Positions 25,947-35,623 are shown, counted from the first letter of the stretch. The stretch: DNA of 56,460 bases from an uncultured Muribaculaceae bacterium (GCA_947179295.1 CAMXAZ010000009.1:1-56460); one strand, 5' to 3'. Notes: generated by a model not told the origin, from the letters alone. Translations and numbers: made by a program.

Positions 25947-27343
25947 CCGCGGTTTTCACTCAGTTTCTTAAGGTCCTGGCCGATGTCGTGGCGCATGTAT
26001 TTGCCGTTGAATTCAACAGAGTCGGCGGCTGCATAGCTGTTGGCGAGAGCCGAGTCGATCGAATTGCCATAGGCGCTGCATGCAATCACACGTCCGCCTG
26101 AAGTGACGAGCTCGCCGTCGGCCTCGCGGCGTGTGCCTGCGTGGAAGAGAATGGCGTTGCTCATCGGAGCATCGGCGCCGGTAATGGTCTCACCCTTTGT
26201 GTAGCTTCCCGGATATCCGCCTGACACTACCATGACGGTTGTGGCGAAGCGGGGATCTTCAGCGAGGGGAAGAGAGCCGAGGTTGCCTTTGGCTGCGGCT
26301 TCGAGCAGCGGGAGCAGGTCAGAGGCGATGCGGAGCATCACGACTTCGGTTTCAGGGTCGCCCATGCGGACGTTGTATTCTATCACCATCGGCTCGCCGT
26401 CAACTTCGATCAGACCGAGGAAGATGAAGCCTCGGTAGGTGATGCCTTCGGCTATCAGTCCGTTGACAGTCGGGAGTATGATGCGTTCCTCCACTTTGCG
26501 CATGAATTCGCTGTCGGCAAACACAACGGGGCTGACAGCTCCCATGCCTCCGGTGTTGGGTCCGGTGTCGCCTTCGCCGATGCGCTTGTAGTCTTTTGCC
26601 ACGGGGAGTATGCGGTAGCCGCCGTTGCCGTCGGTGAGAACGAAAACCGAACATTCGATTCCCTTGAGGAACTCTTCGATCACCACCGTGGCCGATGATT
26701 TGCCGAACATTCCGCCCAGCATCTCGCGCAGCGAGGCCTTGGCTTCATCGAGAGAGTCGATTATGAGCACACCTTTTCCGGCTGCAAGGCCGTCGGCTTT
26801 GAGCACATAGGGAGCTTTGAGTGATTCAAGAAACGCACATCCCTCTTCGACGGTCTCGGCAGTGAAGCTGCGGTAGGCGGCGGTGGGTATAGAGTGGCGC
26901 ACCATGAACTGCTTTGCAAAATCCTTGCTGCCTTCGAGCGCGGCGCCGGCCTGAGAGGGACCTACGATCAGAGGAGCGCCTTCCACGTTCAGGAAGTAGT
27001 CATAGATTCCGGCCACGAGAGGATCTTCATTGCCGACAACGATCATGTCGATGGAATTCTCCTTGCAGAAAGCGGCTATCGCGGCGAAATCAAGCGGCGA
27101 GAGAGCCACGTTTTCACCGTAGGCATCCGTGCCGCCGTTGCCGGGAGCTATGAAAAGTTTCTCAAGGCGGGGAGAGAGTGATATTTTCCATGCGAGGGCG
27201 CATTCGCGGCCGCCCGATCCGAGGAGCAGCACTCTGAGCTTCTCACCTTGGCAGGCGAGGGTTTCGCCGGCGTTGAAAGGACTTTTTTCAGGCGCGTTGC
27301 TGACGGGATGGCGCAGAGTGTTGAGATTCTGTTGGAGTGACAT
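25943..27343 (-). CDS. purD: Phosphoribosylamine-glycine ligase
   Basis: A 466-residue ATP-grasp enzyme that joins glycine to 5-phosphoribosylamine in de novo purine synthesis. G-S-G-G-R-E at residues 42-47 opens the enzyme proper; the next residue, normally His, is Cys48. The ATP-grasp core (K-A-D-G-L-A-A-G-K-G-V) and E-Y-N-V-R-M-G-D-P-E-T-E are intact. About 35 residues precede the usual start; the only in-frame ATG is at 27343, so either the extension is real or an alternative start near codon 35 is used. Overlaps the membrane-protein gene by 4 bases. Confidence 0.95.
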   Translation of the reverse strand: MSLQQNLNTLRHPVSNAPEKSPFNAGETLACQGEKLRVLLLGSGGRECALAWKISLSPRLEKLFIAPGNGGTDAYGENVALSPLDFAAIAAFCKENSIDMIVVGNEDPLVAGIYDYFLNVEGAPLIVGPSQAGAALEGSKDFAKQFMVRHSIPTAAYRSFTAETVEEGCAFLESLKAPYVLKADGLAAGKGVLIIDSLDEAKASLREMLGGMFGKSSATVVIEEFLKGIECSVFVLTDGNGGYRILPVAKDYKRIGEGDTGPNTGGMGAVSPVVFADSEFMRKVEERIILPTVNGLIAEGITYRGFIFLGLIEVDGEPMVIEYNVRMGDPETEVVMLRIASDLLPLLEAAAKGNLGSLPLAEDPRFATTVMVVSGGYPGSYTKGETITGADAPMSNAILFHAGTRREADGELVTSGGRVIACSAYGNSIDSALANSYAAADSVEFNGKYMRHDIGQDLKKLSENRG

Positions 27344-27438
27344 GGCTTTTGGTTATATGGATTAGCGTGATTTGAGAATTTTATGTTGAATCGGAGAGAA
27401 AGGTATTGGGGGGGAGGAGAGGTGTCTGGACGAGCTGC

Positions 27439-29007
27439 TTATGCCTCTCCTTCGGAAGACGAATTGTCGGCATCCGGACGCTTCCAGCGGCGGCGGGTTC
27501 TCATGAACGGGCCGTCAGGCGCGGGTATTGACGGGCGTTTGGGCGATTCGCCGAGCGATTTGAGCGCGTGGGGATTGCGGTGGCGCGAGAGAAGCTGTTC
27601 GGCTTCGCTTTGGGCGGCCGTCTCTTCCTTGAACTTGCGTCTGCGTTCCTCGCTGCGGGCATAGCCGCCTTTCTGCGGACGGTATCTGTCTTCAAGCTTG
27701 TTGGGCTTGCGGCGGGCAGCTCCGGCATCCTTGCCGCCCATGCCTTTTTCGCGGGCGTCGCGGCGCCATTCGCTGTCGCTCTTGCGCGCGGGCTGGCGGC
27801 GTTCCTTGCGGTCAGGGGCTTCTTCCTTGAGCACACCGCCTTCACGACGGAAGTCGCTCTTGGTTCCTTCGAAGATCACGTACTCGCGCAGTTCGCAGTC
27901 GAGGCCTCCGTTCTGCATGGCTTCTTTGACCGAAGGAGTCAGTCCGATGGCTGTGAGATAGTCGATGTTCGAGGAGATGACCCAGGCGTGGTAGCCGAGG
28001 AAGACACGCTTGAACTTGGTGCCGAGTGTCTTGTAGAGCTGCTCCATGTCCTGGACGTTGATGCGCTCGCCGTAGGGCGGATTGGTGATGAGCACACCGG
28101 GCGCTCCTCCTGCCGGAGCCTCGTCCCAGAGCTGGAGGGGTTTGATTCGGAGGTTGATATATTCGTCGACACCGGCTGAAAGAATGTTGCGTTCGGCAAT
28201 GGCCACGGCTTTCGGCGAGATGTCTGAACCGTAGATCTTGAACGGCACTTCGCGGAGACCTGAATCTTCGGCCATCACCTTTTCAAACAGTTCGGCGTCA
28301 TAGTCGCGCCAGTGTTCAAAGGCGAAATCCTTGCGGAAGCTTCCGGGCTTGATTCCGGCGGCAATCATCGCGGCTTCGATGAGGAAGGTTCCTGAGCCGC
28401 ACATGGGGTCGACAAACGGACTGTCGCCGCGCCATCCGCTTTTGAGGATGATGCCGGCGGCGAGAACCTCGTTGATCGGGGCTTCGGTCTGTGCCACACG
28501 CCATCCGCGTTTGTGGAGCGACTCGCCCGATGAGTTGAGCGAGAGGGTGACGCGGTCACCGTCGATGTGGACGTTGATCATCACATCGGCATCGTTCAGA
28601 CGCACACCGGGGCGCTTGTCCTGGCCGAAACGGTCTTTGAAATAGTCGACAATGGCGTCTTTCACACGATAGGTGACAAAACGCGAGTGTGTGAACTCAG
28701 AGGAGTGTGAGGTTGTGTCGATAGAGAAAGTCTTTTCGATCGACATTACATCGCTCCAGTTGTACTCTTTCACCATCTCGTAGAGCGAGTCGGTGTCCTT
28801 GGCGATAAACTTGTAGATCGGCTTGAGGATAGAGAGTGCGGTGCGGCAGCAGATGTTGGCGCGGTAGAGCATGGCGAGATCACCTTCGAATGATACCATC
28901 CGTCGGCCGGGCTCGACATTGACCGCTCCGAGTTGCCGGAGTTCTTCAGCAAGAATTTCTTCAAGACCCTTGAAGGTCTTGGCAACCATTTCAAAACGAT
29001 GTTCCAT
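27439..29007 (-). CDS. THUMP-domain rRNA guanine-N2 methyltransferase, RlmL type
   Basis: A 522-residue SAM-dependent RNA methyltransferase. Residues 1-160 carry an N-terminal ferredoxin-like and THUMP RNA-binding region. Residues 185-390 form the class I methyltransferase with D-P-M-C-G-S-G-T-F (SAM binding) and N-P-P-Y-G-E-R (catalytic N-P-P-Y). This matches the RlmL half of the E. coli RlmKL fusion, which makes m2G2445 in 23S rRNA. The last ~130 residues (390-522) are a low-complexity, Arg/Lys-rich tail, probably disordered and RNA-binding, without counterpart in the E. coli enzyme. Confidence 0.9.
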   Translation of the reverse strand: MEHRFEMVAKTFKGLEEILAEELRQLGAVNVEPGRRMVSFEGDLAMLYRANICCRTALSILKPIYKFIAKDTDSLYEMVKEYNWSDVMSIEKTFSIDTTSHSSEFTHSRFVTYRVKDAIVDYFKDRFGQDKRPGVRLNDADVMINVHIDGDRVTLSLNSSGESLHKRGWRVAQTEAPINEVLAAGIILKSGWRGDSPFVDPMCGSGTFLIEAAMIAAGIKPGSFRKDFAFEHWRDYDAELFEKVMAEDSGLREVPFKIYGSDISPKAVAIAERNILSAGVDEYINLRIKPLQLWDEAPAGGAPGVLITNPPYGERINVQDMEQLYKTLGTKFKRVFLGYHAWVISSNIDYLTAIGLTPSVKEAMQNGGLDCELREYVIFEGTKSDFRREGGVLKEEAPDRKERRQPARKSDSEWRRDAREKGMGGKDAGAARRKPNKLEDRYRPQKGGYARSEERRRKFKEETAAQSEAEQLLSRHRNPHALKSLGESPKRPSIPAPDGPFMRTRRRWKRPDADNSSSEGEA

Positions 29008-29072
29008 GTGGTAAATTATATAGTTTCCTTGGTTTATTCAGTTGTTTTTCGGCCTCAGGCGCAGTCCTTGGG

Positions 29073-29990
29073 TCAGCGGGCCGACCGGAAGTTGTCGGCG
29101 CGGGCCTGTATGAGTTTCTCTCCGGGCTCGACGTCGCGTGTCACCCAGAGGTTACCGCCTATGACGGCTCCGTCTCCAATGGTCACGCGGCCGAGTATGG
29201 TGGAGTTGGAGTAGACAACCACTCCGTTGCCGAGTATCGGGTGGCGTGGAATGCCTTTGACCGGATTGTTGGAGTCATCTGTGACAAAGCTCTTGGCTCC
29301 GAGTGTCACGCCCTGATAGAGCTTTACATTGTCGCCGATGATGGCGGTCGCTCCGATGACCACTCCGGTGCCGTGGTCGATGACGAAGCCTTTGCCTATG
29401 CTCGCTCCGGGGTGGATGTCGATTCCGGTGTCGGAATGGGCCTGCTCGGTGATCATGCGTGGCACCACCGGGACTCCAAGTTCAAGCAGGCGATGGGCTA
29501 TGCGGTAGCTCACCGTGGCCTTGAAGCCGGGATAGCAGATTATAACCTCATGGGTCGAGGTGGCGGCGGGGTCGCCGAGATAGGTGGCGTCAATGTCAGT
29601 GTCGAGGATGTGGCGCAGGTCGGGCAGGCTGTCTATAAAAGAGTCGGCCAGAGATCCGGCATGACGGCTTATGTCAGCGTAGGGAATGGCGGATTGGTTT
29701 TTGTCGAAACAGAGACCTGCGGAGATCTGACTTGCCAGAAGACCGCGCAGTTCATGGCATTCGATTGTCATGACCGAGCGCATCACGGACGGTCCGCGGT
29801 CAGAGTCGGTGAGAAAGCCTGGAAACATGAGGCGTGAGGCAAGCTCGACTATACGGCGCACGGCAGAGTTGGAGAGCAGAGGCTCCCCTTCGCCTGAACG
29901 GGTCGGGCACACGTGGCGCATGTCATCCATGCTGCAAAGGCGACCTATCACCTCGTCGATTTCAAACCGCTTGTCCGGGTCCTTTTCCAT
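29073..29990 (-). CDS. Serine O-acetyltransferase (EpsC type)
   Basis: A 305-residue enzyme that transfers acetyl from acetyl-CoA to L-serine, the committed step to cysteine. The C-terminal half is a left-handed beta-helix of hexapeptide repeats (I-H-P-G-A-S-I-G-K-G, V-I-G-A-T-A-I-I-G-D). H-S-D-T-G-I-D-I-H-P and D-H-G-T-G-V-V-I-G supply the conserved Asp/His active-site residues. The N-terminal helical domain (about 1-150) is of the EpsC/SAT-plant-like length rather than the short CysE form. No cysK neighbour in the window. Confidence 0.92.
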   Translation of the reverse strand: MEKDPDKRFEIDEVIGRLCSMDDMRHVCPTRSGEGEPLLSNSAVRRIVELASRLMFPGFLTDSDRGPSVMRSVMTIECHELRGLLASQISAGLCFDKNQSAIPYADISRHAGSLADSFIDSLPDLRHILDTDIDATYLGDPAATSTHEVIICYPGFKATVSYRIAHRLLELGVPVVPRMITEQAHSDTGIDIHPGASIGKGFVIDHGTGVVIGATAIIGDNVKLYQGVTLGAKSFVTDDSNNPVKGIPRHPILGNGVVVYSNSTILGRVTIGDGAVIGGNLWVTRDVEPGEKLIQARADNFRSAR

Positions 29991-30057
29991 GATTTCATTT
30001 TTGTCCGTGAGATGTCTGCAAAGTTACGATTTTTGGATAGGGTATAAAAATAATTGC

Positions 30058-30780
30058 CTAACTTTTTTGCGTGGCCGCGCCGGAGTCGGTTTTAGTTGCC
30101 TGTGTGTACTGGCGTATGAGTGAGGTGATAAACACTGTGAAGAGCGGAAACATGATTATGCCGCCGACCGAAAGGATGCAGCCGAGCACTTTTCCGGCCA
30201 CCGTGACGGGATAGATGTCGCAGCCGAGGGTGGTGGCGTTCATGCAGGCCCACCAGAGGGCGGTGCCGAAGTTGTTGACATCGGCGTTGACTCCCTGCTC
30301 GAAATAGAAAAATATGAGGCTGCCGAGGTAGATGAAGGAGGCGAGGGTAACTATGTAAGACGATAGGAACGAAGTCAGCTTGTTTCTCGAAAACGCGCCC
30401 ACGACTATCACCATCGCCATGATGCCGCGGGCCAGGGGTATGAAGCGGATGAAAAACAGCTGCTCCGGCGTGAGCCTTATGCCGAGCACACTGATGATGT
30501 TGAGATAGGGGATAGACAGCAGCAGATACAGAAGGCGGTTGCGCGTGTAGCGGAGCTTGCCAGGAGCAAGAGCCAGTTCGATGAAGAAATCTGCCATGAA
30601 TACTATGCAGACCCAGAACTGGAAGTGCATGTAGAATCTGTCATCAAGAAAGTTGATGCCGTTGAAGGTGTCGATCGAGATGAATACTATCAGCAGAACT
30701 GAAAGCGCTATGATGATCCAGTGCAGTATGTCGAGCCGGTAATGGTGCCGGTGTTTTTGTGCCGTTGTTCCCTCGTTCAT
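30058..30780 (-). CDS. Two-pore-type ion channel protein, atypical filter
   Basis: A 240-residue membrane protein; I use the ATG at 30780 because the 38 residues in front of it in the longer frame are low-complexity. Helices span roughly 17-35, 52-70, 80-97, 108-128, 138-160 and 200-222, suggesting an S1-S6 layout. The pore region reads N-A-T-T-L-G-C-D-I-Y-P, where potassium channels have T-V-G-Y-G-D. Fold and position fit the Ion_trans_2 family, but the filter is degenerate (C for Y, and one Gly missing), so potassium selectivity is uncertain. Monocistronic by appearance. Confidence 0.75.
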   Translation of the reverse strand: MNEGTTAQKHRHHYRLDILHWIIIALSVLLIVFISIDTFNGINFLDDRFYMHFQFWVCIVFMADFFIELALAPGKLRYTRNRLLYLLLSIPYLNIISVLGIRLTPEQLFFIRFIPLARGIMAMVIVVGAFSRNKLTSFLSSYIVTLASFIYLGSLIFFYFEQGVNADVNNFGTALWWACMNATTLGCDIYPVTVAGKVLGCILSVGGIIMFPLFTVFITSLIRQYTQATKTDSGAATQKS

Positions 30781-30920
30781 ATTATATAATGGTAAGCGCA
30801 GTTTGTGGAATGGATGAAGAGGACCTGACGGATGACGCCCTCCGGAGTTAAAACGCCCGGCGGGGCAAGGATGTTTGAGGCCTGAGTTCCGCATGGCGCT
30901 GCCGGCATGTGGCAGCTATG

Positions 30921-30967
30921 AAAAAGTCAGCCCCGCGACACTGCATGAAGCGCGGTGTCGCGGGGCT
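30921..30967 (-). terminator. Intrinsic terminator after the TPR lipoprotein gene
   Basis: GC-rich perfect 13-bp stem, arms 30929-30941 and 30955-30967, followed on the minus strand by five T (A run 30921-30925). It ends the gene whose stop is at 31001. Confidence 0.85.
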
Positions 30968-31000
30968 GTTTGATTGTTGTTGCTTTAATCCGGCGTCTTA

Positions 31001-32686
31001 TCAGAGAACGCTTGAGAGATTGAAGCGAGAGAATTCGAGGTCGTTGGCAGCCTGCTTGGCGAGCTTGTTGTCAAGCTTGATGGCCTGACGGAGGTTTGAA
31101 GTCACCATCTGGTCATTGTTGGTGCGGGCACCGAGGATGGCCATGAGATAGTAGGTGGTGGCGTCGGGAGCCTGGATGGCTGCGAGGGTTGACTTGGCCT
31201 TGCTGTAGTCCTTTGAGAGGATCTGGGCGAGAGCGGCGTTGTTGCTCTTGTCATTTCCGAATGCCTTTACAGCTGCGTTTACATCGCCCTGCTGGAGGTA
31301 GTAAACACCGAGAGCCGAGCCGAGTTCGGGAACACCGCCGGCCTTGCCGAATGACTGGTTGGCAGCGCGGAGGTCGTTGTTGACGAGAGCCACGAGACCC
31401 TGGTTCATCTGGGCTTCAGGAGCCGAAGAGTTCACGCGGGCTGCTTTCTTGAAGCTTGCCATAGCTGCGTCATAGTCGCCCTGCTGATAGAGCACCTTGC
31501 CGAGGTTGTTGTAGCCGCGGTAGTCGTTGGGATAGAGGTTGGTGGCGGCAGTGTAGATGGCTTTCTTGCGGTTGAGGTCGTCAGTGAGGGTTGCACCGTA
31601 GAGAAGTTCGTCAACGCTGAGGGTTGAGGGATCGGTGTCAAACGCCTTGTTGATCTCTTCATCGCTCTTGCCGATCACGTTGACGCTGGCAGTGATGCGA
31701 GAGTAGCGGAGCTGCGGGAGGATTTCGTCGGCGAGCTGGTCGAACACGCTTGAGAGGTTGCGGATTTCACGTTCGCGCTGTTCGGGGTCTTTGTACATTG
31801 AGAGCACGCTGATGATGAGGTCCTTGTCCTGGATGTTGCTTGCAGCTACGAGTTTCTGGAAGCCTTCCCAGTCTTCGGGAGTGAAGTTTGCGGTGAGTTC
31901 GCCGAATTCAGTCACTTTGTCTTTCTTGAGCTGCTTGGTCAGATAGCCCTGGGTGTTTGTCTCGCGGTTCTGGGCGAGTTTGGTGTTGAAGTCGAGCGAA
32001 CCGTCGGGAGAAGCGTATGACTGGATGTTGATTTCTTCGATCTTGCGGTTTTCGTCGCCGGCAGCGGCCTTGATGTCGCGGTTGAGGCGGAGCACTTCAT
32101 CGCTTTTGAGCTCGCTTTCGCGGAGGTTGGCCTGGTTGATGAGGAAGTGGATGTCGGCAGAATACTTTTCGTTGATGATGCGCTGGAATTTGTCAGCTGC
32201 GGTAGCGGGATCAACGGTTCCGGCATCGGCGAGAGCTGCTGTGGCGATGATGCCGTCAGCCACTTTCACGCGGGGAAGCACATACTGCTTGCCTTTCTGA
32301 TCGACAGTGAAGCCGAGATACAGTTCCGAACGCTGCATTTCGGGCTGGTAGGCATAGTTTACGGGGATTGTCACGGTGCCGCCGTTGTCATAAGAGATGA
32401 CACGGTTGTTGCCGCGAACTTTCTCACCCTGGAATGCCTGGGCGGTGCCGGCTACTTCGGTGCCGTTGAATGTGAGGTAGGGGGTCACTGTCACAGTGGC
32501 GTTTTTCACGAAGAATTTCGGGGGAATGTTACCGGTAACGGTAGCGGGTACATTCTGGCCCACCACTTCGAGCGGATTGGGATTGGTGCTGAAGTAATCA
32601 GCTGCAAACTGATTCATCTTCTTGCTGCAACCGGTCAGCACGAGAGCCGAACCGAAGAGGAGTGAGAAAGCGGATTTCTTATCCAT
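31001..32686 (-). CDS. OmpA-like / tetratricopeptide repeat lipoprotein
   Basis: A 561-residue lipoprotein. The lipobox L-T-G-C ends at Cys20. Residues 40-150 form a beta-rich domain; residues ~175-345 have an OmpA_C-like segment (I-N-I-Q-S-Y-A-S-P-D-G followed by N-x-x-L-A-x-N-R-E), consistent with peptidoglycan contact. Residues ~375-545 are TPR repeats (Y-N-N-L-G-K-V-L-Y-Q-Q-G-D-Y-D-A-A). Likely an abundant periplasmic or outer-membrane structural protein: it has a strong promoter and terminator of its own. Confidence 0.8.
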   Translation of the reverse strand: MDKKSAFSLLFGSALVLTGCSKKMNQFAADYFSTNPNPLEVVGQNVPATVTGNIPPKFFVKNATVTVTPYLTFNGTEVAGTAQAFQGEKVRGNNRVISYDNGGTVTIPVNYAYQPEMQRSELYLGFTVDQKGKQYVLPRVKVADGIIATAALADAGTVDPATAADKFQRIINEKYSADIHFLINQANLRESELKSDEVLRLNRDIKAAAGDENRKIEEINIQSYASPDGSLDFNTKLAQNRETNTQGYLTKQLKKDKVTEFGELTANFTPEDWEGFQKLVAASNIQDKDLIISVLSMYKDPEQREREIRNLSSVFDQLADEILPQLRYSRITASVNVIGKSDEEINKAFDTDPSTLSVDELLYGATLTDDLNRKKAIYTAATNLYPNDYRGYNNLGKVLYQQGDYDAAMASFKKAARVNSSAPEAQMNQGLVALVNNDLRAANQSFGKAGGVPELGSALGVYYLQQGDVNAAVKAFGNDKSNNAALAQILSKDYSKAKSTLAAIQAPDATTYYLMAILGARTNNDQMVTSNLRQAIKLDNKLAKQAANDLEFSRFNLSSVL

Positions 32687-32739
32687 AGCAAAATTTAATA
32701 AAATTATGTGATAGGAGTTTTGATGTGATTTTTATGTAG

Positions 32740-32773
32740 CAAAGTTACAATCTTTATTGTTAATATCCCAAAA
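32740..32773 (-). promoter_or_regulatory. Promoter of the TPR lipoprotein gene
   Basis: On the minus strand TTTG (32770-32773), 22 bases, then TAACTTTG (32740-32747). It is a near-consensus Bacteroidota promoter 53 bases before the start codon. Confidence 0.6.
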
Positions 32774-32821
32774 TAATGAAAATAATTGTTGTAAAAAGAC
32801 CCCGATTTGGCGAATTAGTTG

Positions 32822-32909
32822 TACTTTTGCCGGATAATAACGCGCGATGACGCGCTTTACGGACAATTATTCTAAAATTCAGAAACAATTCAGAAACAAT
32901 TCAGAAAAA
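32822..32909 (+). promoter_or_regulatory. speA promoter -7 box and 11-bp leader repeats
   Basis: TACTTTTG at 32822-32829 matches the -7 consensus; no good -33 box is seen at the right distance. The leader then has three head-to-tail 11-bp units (ATTCAGAAACA-like) at 32877-32887, 32888-32898 and 32899-32909, ending 12 bases before the ATG. The repeats could tune translation initiation, in a group that lacks Shine-Dalgarno sites. Confidence 0.55.
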
Positions 32910-32921
32910 AGAACATAGCCG

Positions 32922-34823
32922 ATGAGAAGATGGCGTATTGAAGACAGCTCAGAGCTGTACAACATTCAAGGTTGGGGACGACAGTATTTCTCCATCAACG
33001 AGAAAGGCAACGTGGCCGTTACTCCTCGTGAGGGGTTTGCTTCGGTTGATCTTCGTGAGGTCATGGACGAACTGCAGGTCAGAGACATAACCTCGCCGGT
33101 GCTGTTGCGCTTCCCCGATATTCTTGACAACCGCATCGAGAAGATTTCCAACTGTTTCGCCTTGGCTTCAAAGCAGTATGACTATAAGGCACAGAATTAT
33201 ATAATCTATCCCATCAAGGTCAATCAGATGCGTCCTGTAGTCGAGGAGATCGTCACTCACGGCGAAAAATTCAACATAGGCCTTGAGGCCGGGTCCAAGC
33301 CGGAACTCCACGCTGTGCTTGCCACCAACATCAAGGAAAACGCGCTGATCATCTGTAACGGATACAAGGACCAGACCTATATCGAGCTGGCTCTGCTTGC
33401 CCAGAAGATGGGACGCCGCATCTATCTCGTGGTCGAAAAACTCAATGAGCTGCGCATCATCTCGGAAGTGGCCAAGCGCATCGGCATAGACCCCAATGTG
33501 GGCATCCGCATCAAGCTCGCCTCCTCAGGCTCAGGCAAGTGGGAGACAAGCGGCGGCGACCAGTCGAAATTCGGTCTCAACTCTTCGGAGCTTCTTGAAG
33601 CGCTTGACTTCATGGAGCGAAACAAGATGAAGCACTGCCTGAAACTGATCCACTTCCACATCGGCAGCCAGATCACCAAGATACGCCGCATCAAGAATGC
33701 CATCCGCGAGGCCACCCAGTTCTATGTACAGCTCACCAACATGGGATTCGACATAGACTTCATGGACATAGGCGGCGGCCTTGGAGTGGATTATGACGGT
33801 ACCCGCAACTCCGCATCGGGCAGCTCGATGAACTATTCTATCCAGGAGTATGCCAATGACGCCGTGTCGGCTATCGTGGATGCCTGTGAGAAAAACGGGC
33901 TCAAACAGCCCAACATCATCAACGAGAGCGGTCGCTCGCTGACCGCCCATCATTCCGTGCTGGTGTTCGAAGTGCTTGAAACCACGCAGCTCCCCATCTG
34001 GAAAGACTCTAAAGATATTCAGGAAGAAGACCACGAACTTGCCAAAGAGCTCTATGAGATCTGGGACAAGCTCAACCAGCAGCGTCTTCTCGAAAGCTGG
34101 CACGATGCCCTGCAGATCCGCGAGGAGGCTCTCGACCTGTTTAGCCTCGGTATGCTCGACCTTCGCACCCGCGCCCAGATCGAGGAACTTTTCTGGAGCA
34201 TAGCCCGCGAGGTGGGTGAGATCGCCGATAACATGAAACACGCTCCCGAAGAGCTGCGCAAGGTGGCCAAAATGGTGCCTGACAAGTATTTCTGCAACTT
34301 CTCGCTCTTCCAGTCGCTGACCGACTCATGGGCCATCGACCAGGTGTTCCCGATCATCCCTCTGTCGCGCCTCGACGAAAAGCCCTCACGTACATGCACC
34401 CTACAGGACATCACCTGCGACAGCGACGGCAAGATCTCTAACTTCATATCCTCGCAGGGAGGCACGGCAAGTTCTCTCCCGGTTCATCCCGTGAAGCCCG
34501 GCGAACCCTACTATCTCGGAGTCTTCCTCGTAGGTGCCTATCAGGAGATTCTCGGTGACATGCACAATCTGTTCGGCGACACCAACGCCGTGCATATCTC
34601 GGTCTACAAAGACCGTTATGAGATCGACCGTATCATTGACGGCGAGACCGTGGCCGATGTGCTCGACTATGTGCAGTTCAATCCGAAGAAGCTTGTGCGC
34701 AACGTGGAAGCCTGGGTGACAGCGTCGATGAAAGCCGGACGCATCACTCCTGAGGAGGGCCGCGAGTTCCTGAGCAACTACCGTTCGGGCCTTTACGGCT
34801 ATACCTATATTGAAAAAGACTGA
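32922..34823 (+). CDS. speA: Biosynthetic arginine decarboxylase
   Basis: A 633-residue PLP enzyme of fold type III that converts arginine to agmatine, first step of the agmatine route to putrescine/spermidine. Y-P-I-K-V-N-Q carries the PLP lysine; H-F-H-I-G-S-Q, M-D-I-G-G-G-L-G-V-D-Y and N-E-S-G-R-S-L-T-A-H-H are the family's cofactor motifs. Length matches E. coli SpeA (about 658). truA follows by 33 bases on the same strand. No agmatinase or carbamoylputrescine genes are in the window. Confidence 0.96.
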   Translation: MRRWRIEDSSELYNIQGWGRQYFSINEKGNVAVTPREGFASVDLREVMDELQVRDITSPVLLRFPDILDNRIEKISNCFALASKQYDYKAQNYIIYPIKVNQMRPVVEEIVTHGEKFNIGLEAGSKPELHAVLATNIKENALIICNGYKDQTYIELALLAQKMGRRIYLVVEKLNELRIISEVAKRIGIDPNVGIRIKLASSGSGKWETSGGDQSKFGLNSSELLEALDFMERNKMKHCLKLIHFHIGSQITKIRRIKNAIREATQFYVQLTNMGFDIDFMDIGGGLGVDYDGTRNSASGSSMNYSIQEYANDAVSAIVDACEKNGLKQPNIINESGRSLTAHHSVLVFEVLETTQLPIWKDSKDIQEEDHELAKELYEIWDKLNQQRLLESWHDALQIREEALDLFSLGMLDLRTRAQIEELFWSIAREVGEIADNMKHAPEELRKVAKMVPDKYFCNFSLFQSLTDSWAIDQVFPIIPLSRLDEKPSRTCTLQDITCDSDGKISNFISSQGGTASSLPVHPVKPGEPYYLGVFLVGAYQEILGDMHNLFGDTNAVHISVYKDRYEIDRIIDGETVADVLDYVQFNPKKLVRNVEAWVTASMKAGRITPEEGREFLSNYRSGLYGYTYIEKD

Positions 34824-34856
34824 TAACCCGCCGATGCGCCGATACGGATTCTGCCT

Positions 34857-35588
34857 ATGAGATATTTCATGCAGCTCTCTTACCGCGGTGCGCCTTTCCA
34901 CGGCTGGCAGTGTCAGCCGGGCGAGGTGACGGTACAGTCGGTTCTTGAAGACGCCCTGTCGATGATCCTGCGCCGCGAAATGAAAATCACCGGCGCCGGA
35001 CGCACCGATGCCGGAGTCAACGCGCGCATGATGGTGGCTCATTTTGATCTTGACACTCCTCTGGCCGATGTCGGGGAGCTTGTCAGGAGGCTCAATGCGG
35101 TTGTAGGCAAAGACATTGCAGTGCAGAAGATCTATGAGGTCGAGCCTGACCGCCATGCACGCTTCGATGCCGTCAGCCGCACCTACCACTATTATGCGGT
35201 AACGGAAAAGACTCCGTTTTTCTATCCTCTGAGTTGGAAAGCCCCGGCCACGCTTGATTTCGATGCCATGAACCGTGCGGCCGAAATACTGCTTGAGACC
35301 TCTGATTTCACCTCATTCTCGAAGCTTCACACCGATGTCAAAACCAACATCTGCCGTGTGAGCTATGCCAGATGGGAGAGGCTCGGCGAGCATGAATGGG
35401 TCTTCGTCATCACTGCCGACCGTTTTCTGCGCAACATGGTCCGCGCCGTAGTGGGTACTCTCGTCGATGTGGGACGCGGTAAAATGACCATCGGACAGTT
35501 CCGTGAAGTGATTGACCGCCGCGACCGCTGTGCGGCCGGTACCTCGATGCCGGGCGAGGCATTGTTCCTCTGGGAGGTCAGATACTGA
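34857..35588 (+). CDS. truA: tRNA pseudouridine(38-40) synthase
   Basis: A 243-residue enzyme that isomerises uridines 38-40 in the tRNA anticodon arm. The N-terminus Y-R-G-x-x-F-H-G-W-Q and Q-S-V-L-E-D-A-L are typical. G-R-T-D-A-G-V contains the catalytic aspartate. The C-terminal region F-L-R-N-M-V-R is also conserved. Located between speA and the importer genes, with which it is probably co-transcribed. Confidence 0.95.
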   Translation: MRYFMQLSYRGAPFHGWQCQPGEVTVQSVLEDALSMILRREMKITGAGRTDAGVNARMMVAHFDLDTPLADVGELVRRLNAVVGKDIAVQKIYEVEPDRHARFDAVSRTYHYYAVTEKTPFFYPLSWKAPATLDFDAMNRAAEILLETSDFTSFSKLHTDVKTNICRVSYARWERLGEHEWVFVITADRFLRNMVRAVVGTLVDVGRGKMTIGQFREVIDRRDRCAAGTSMPGEALFLWEVRY

Positions 35589-35623
35589 TCTTGTCAAACA
35601 ACCTATTAAACAACCTCTTGATT

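Noticed and set aside
33531-34241. 236-codon open frame on the minus strand
   Set aside because: Lies wholly antisense to speA, whose motifs are clear; no recognisable product.
35589-35623. Cobalamin riboswitch upstream of the BtuF-like gene
   Set aside because: The gap to truA is only 35 bases, far too short.
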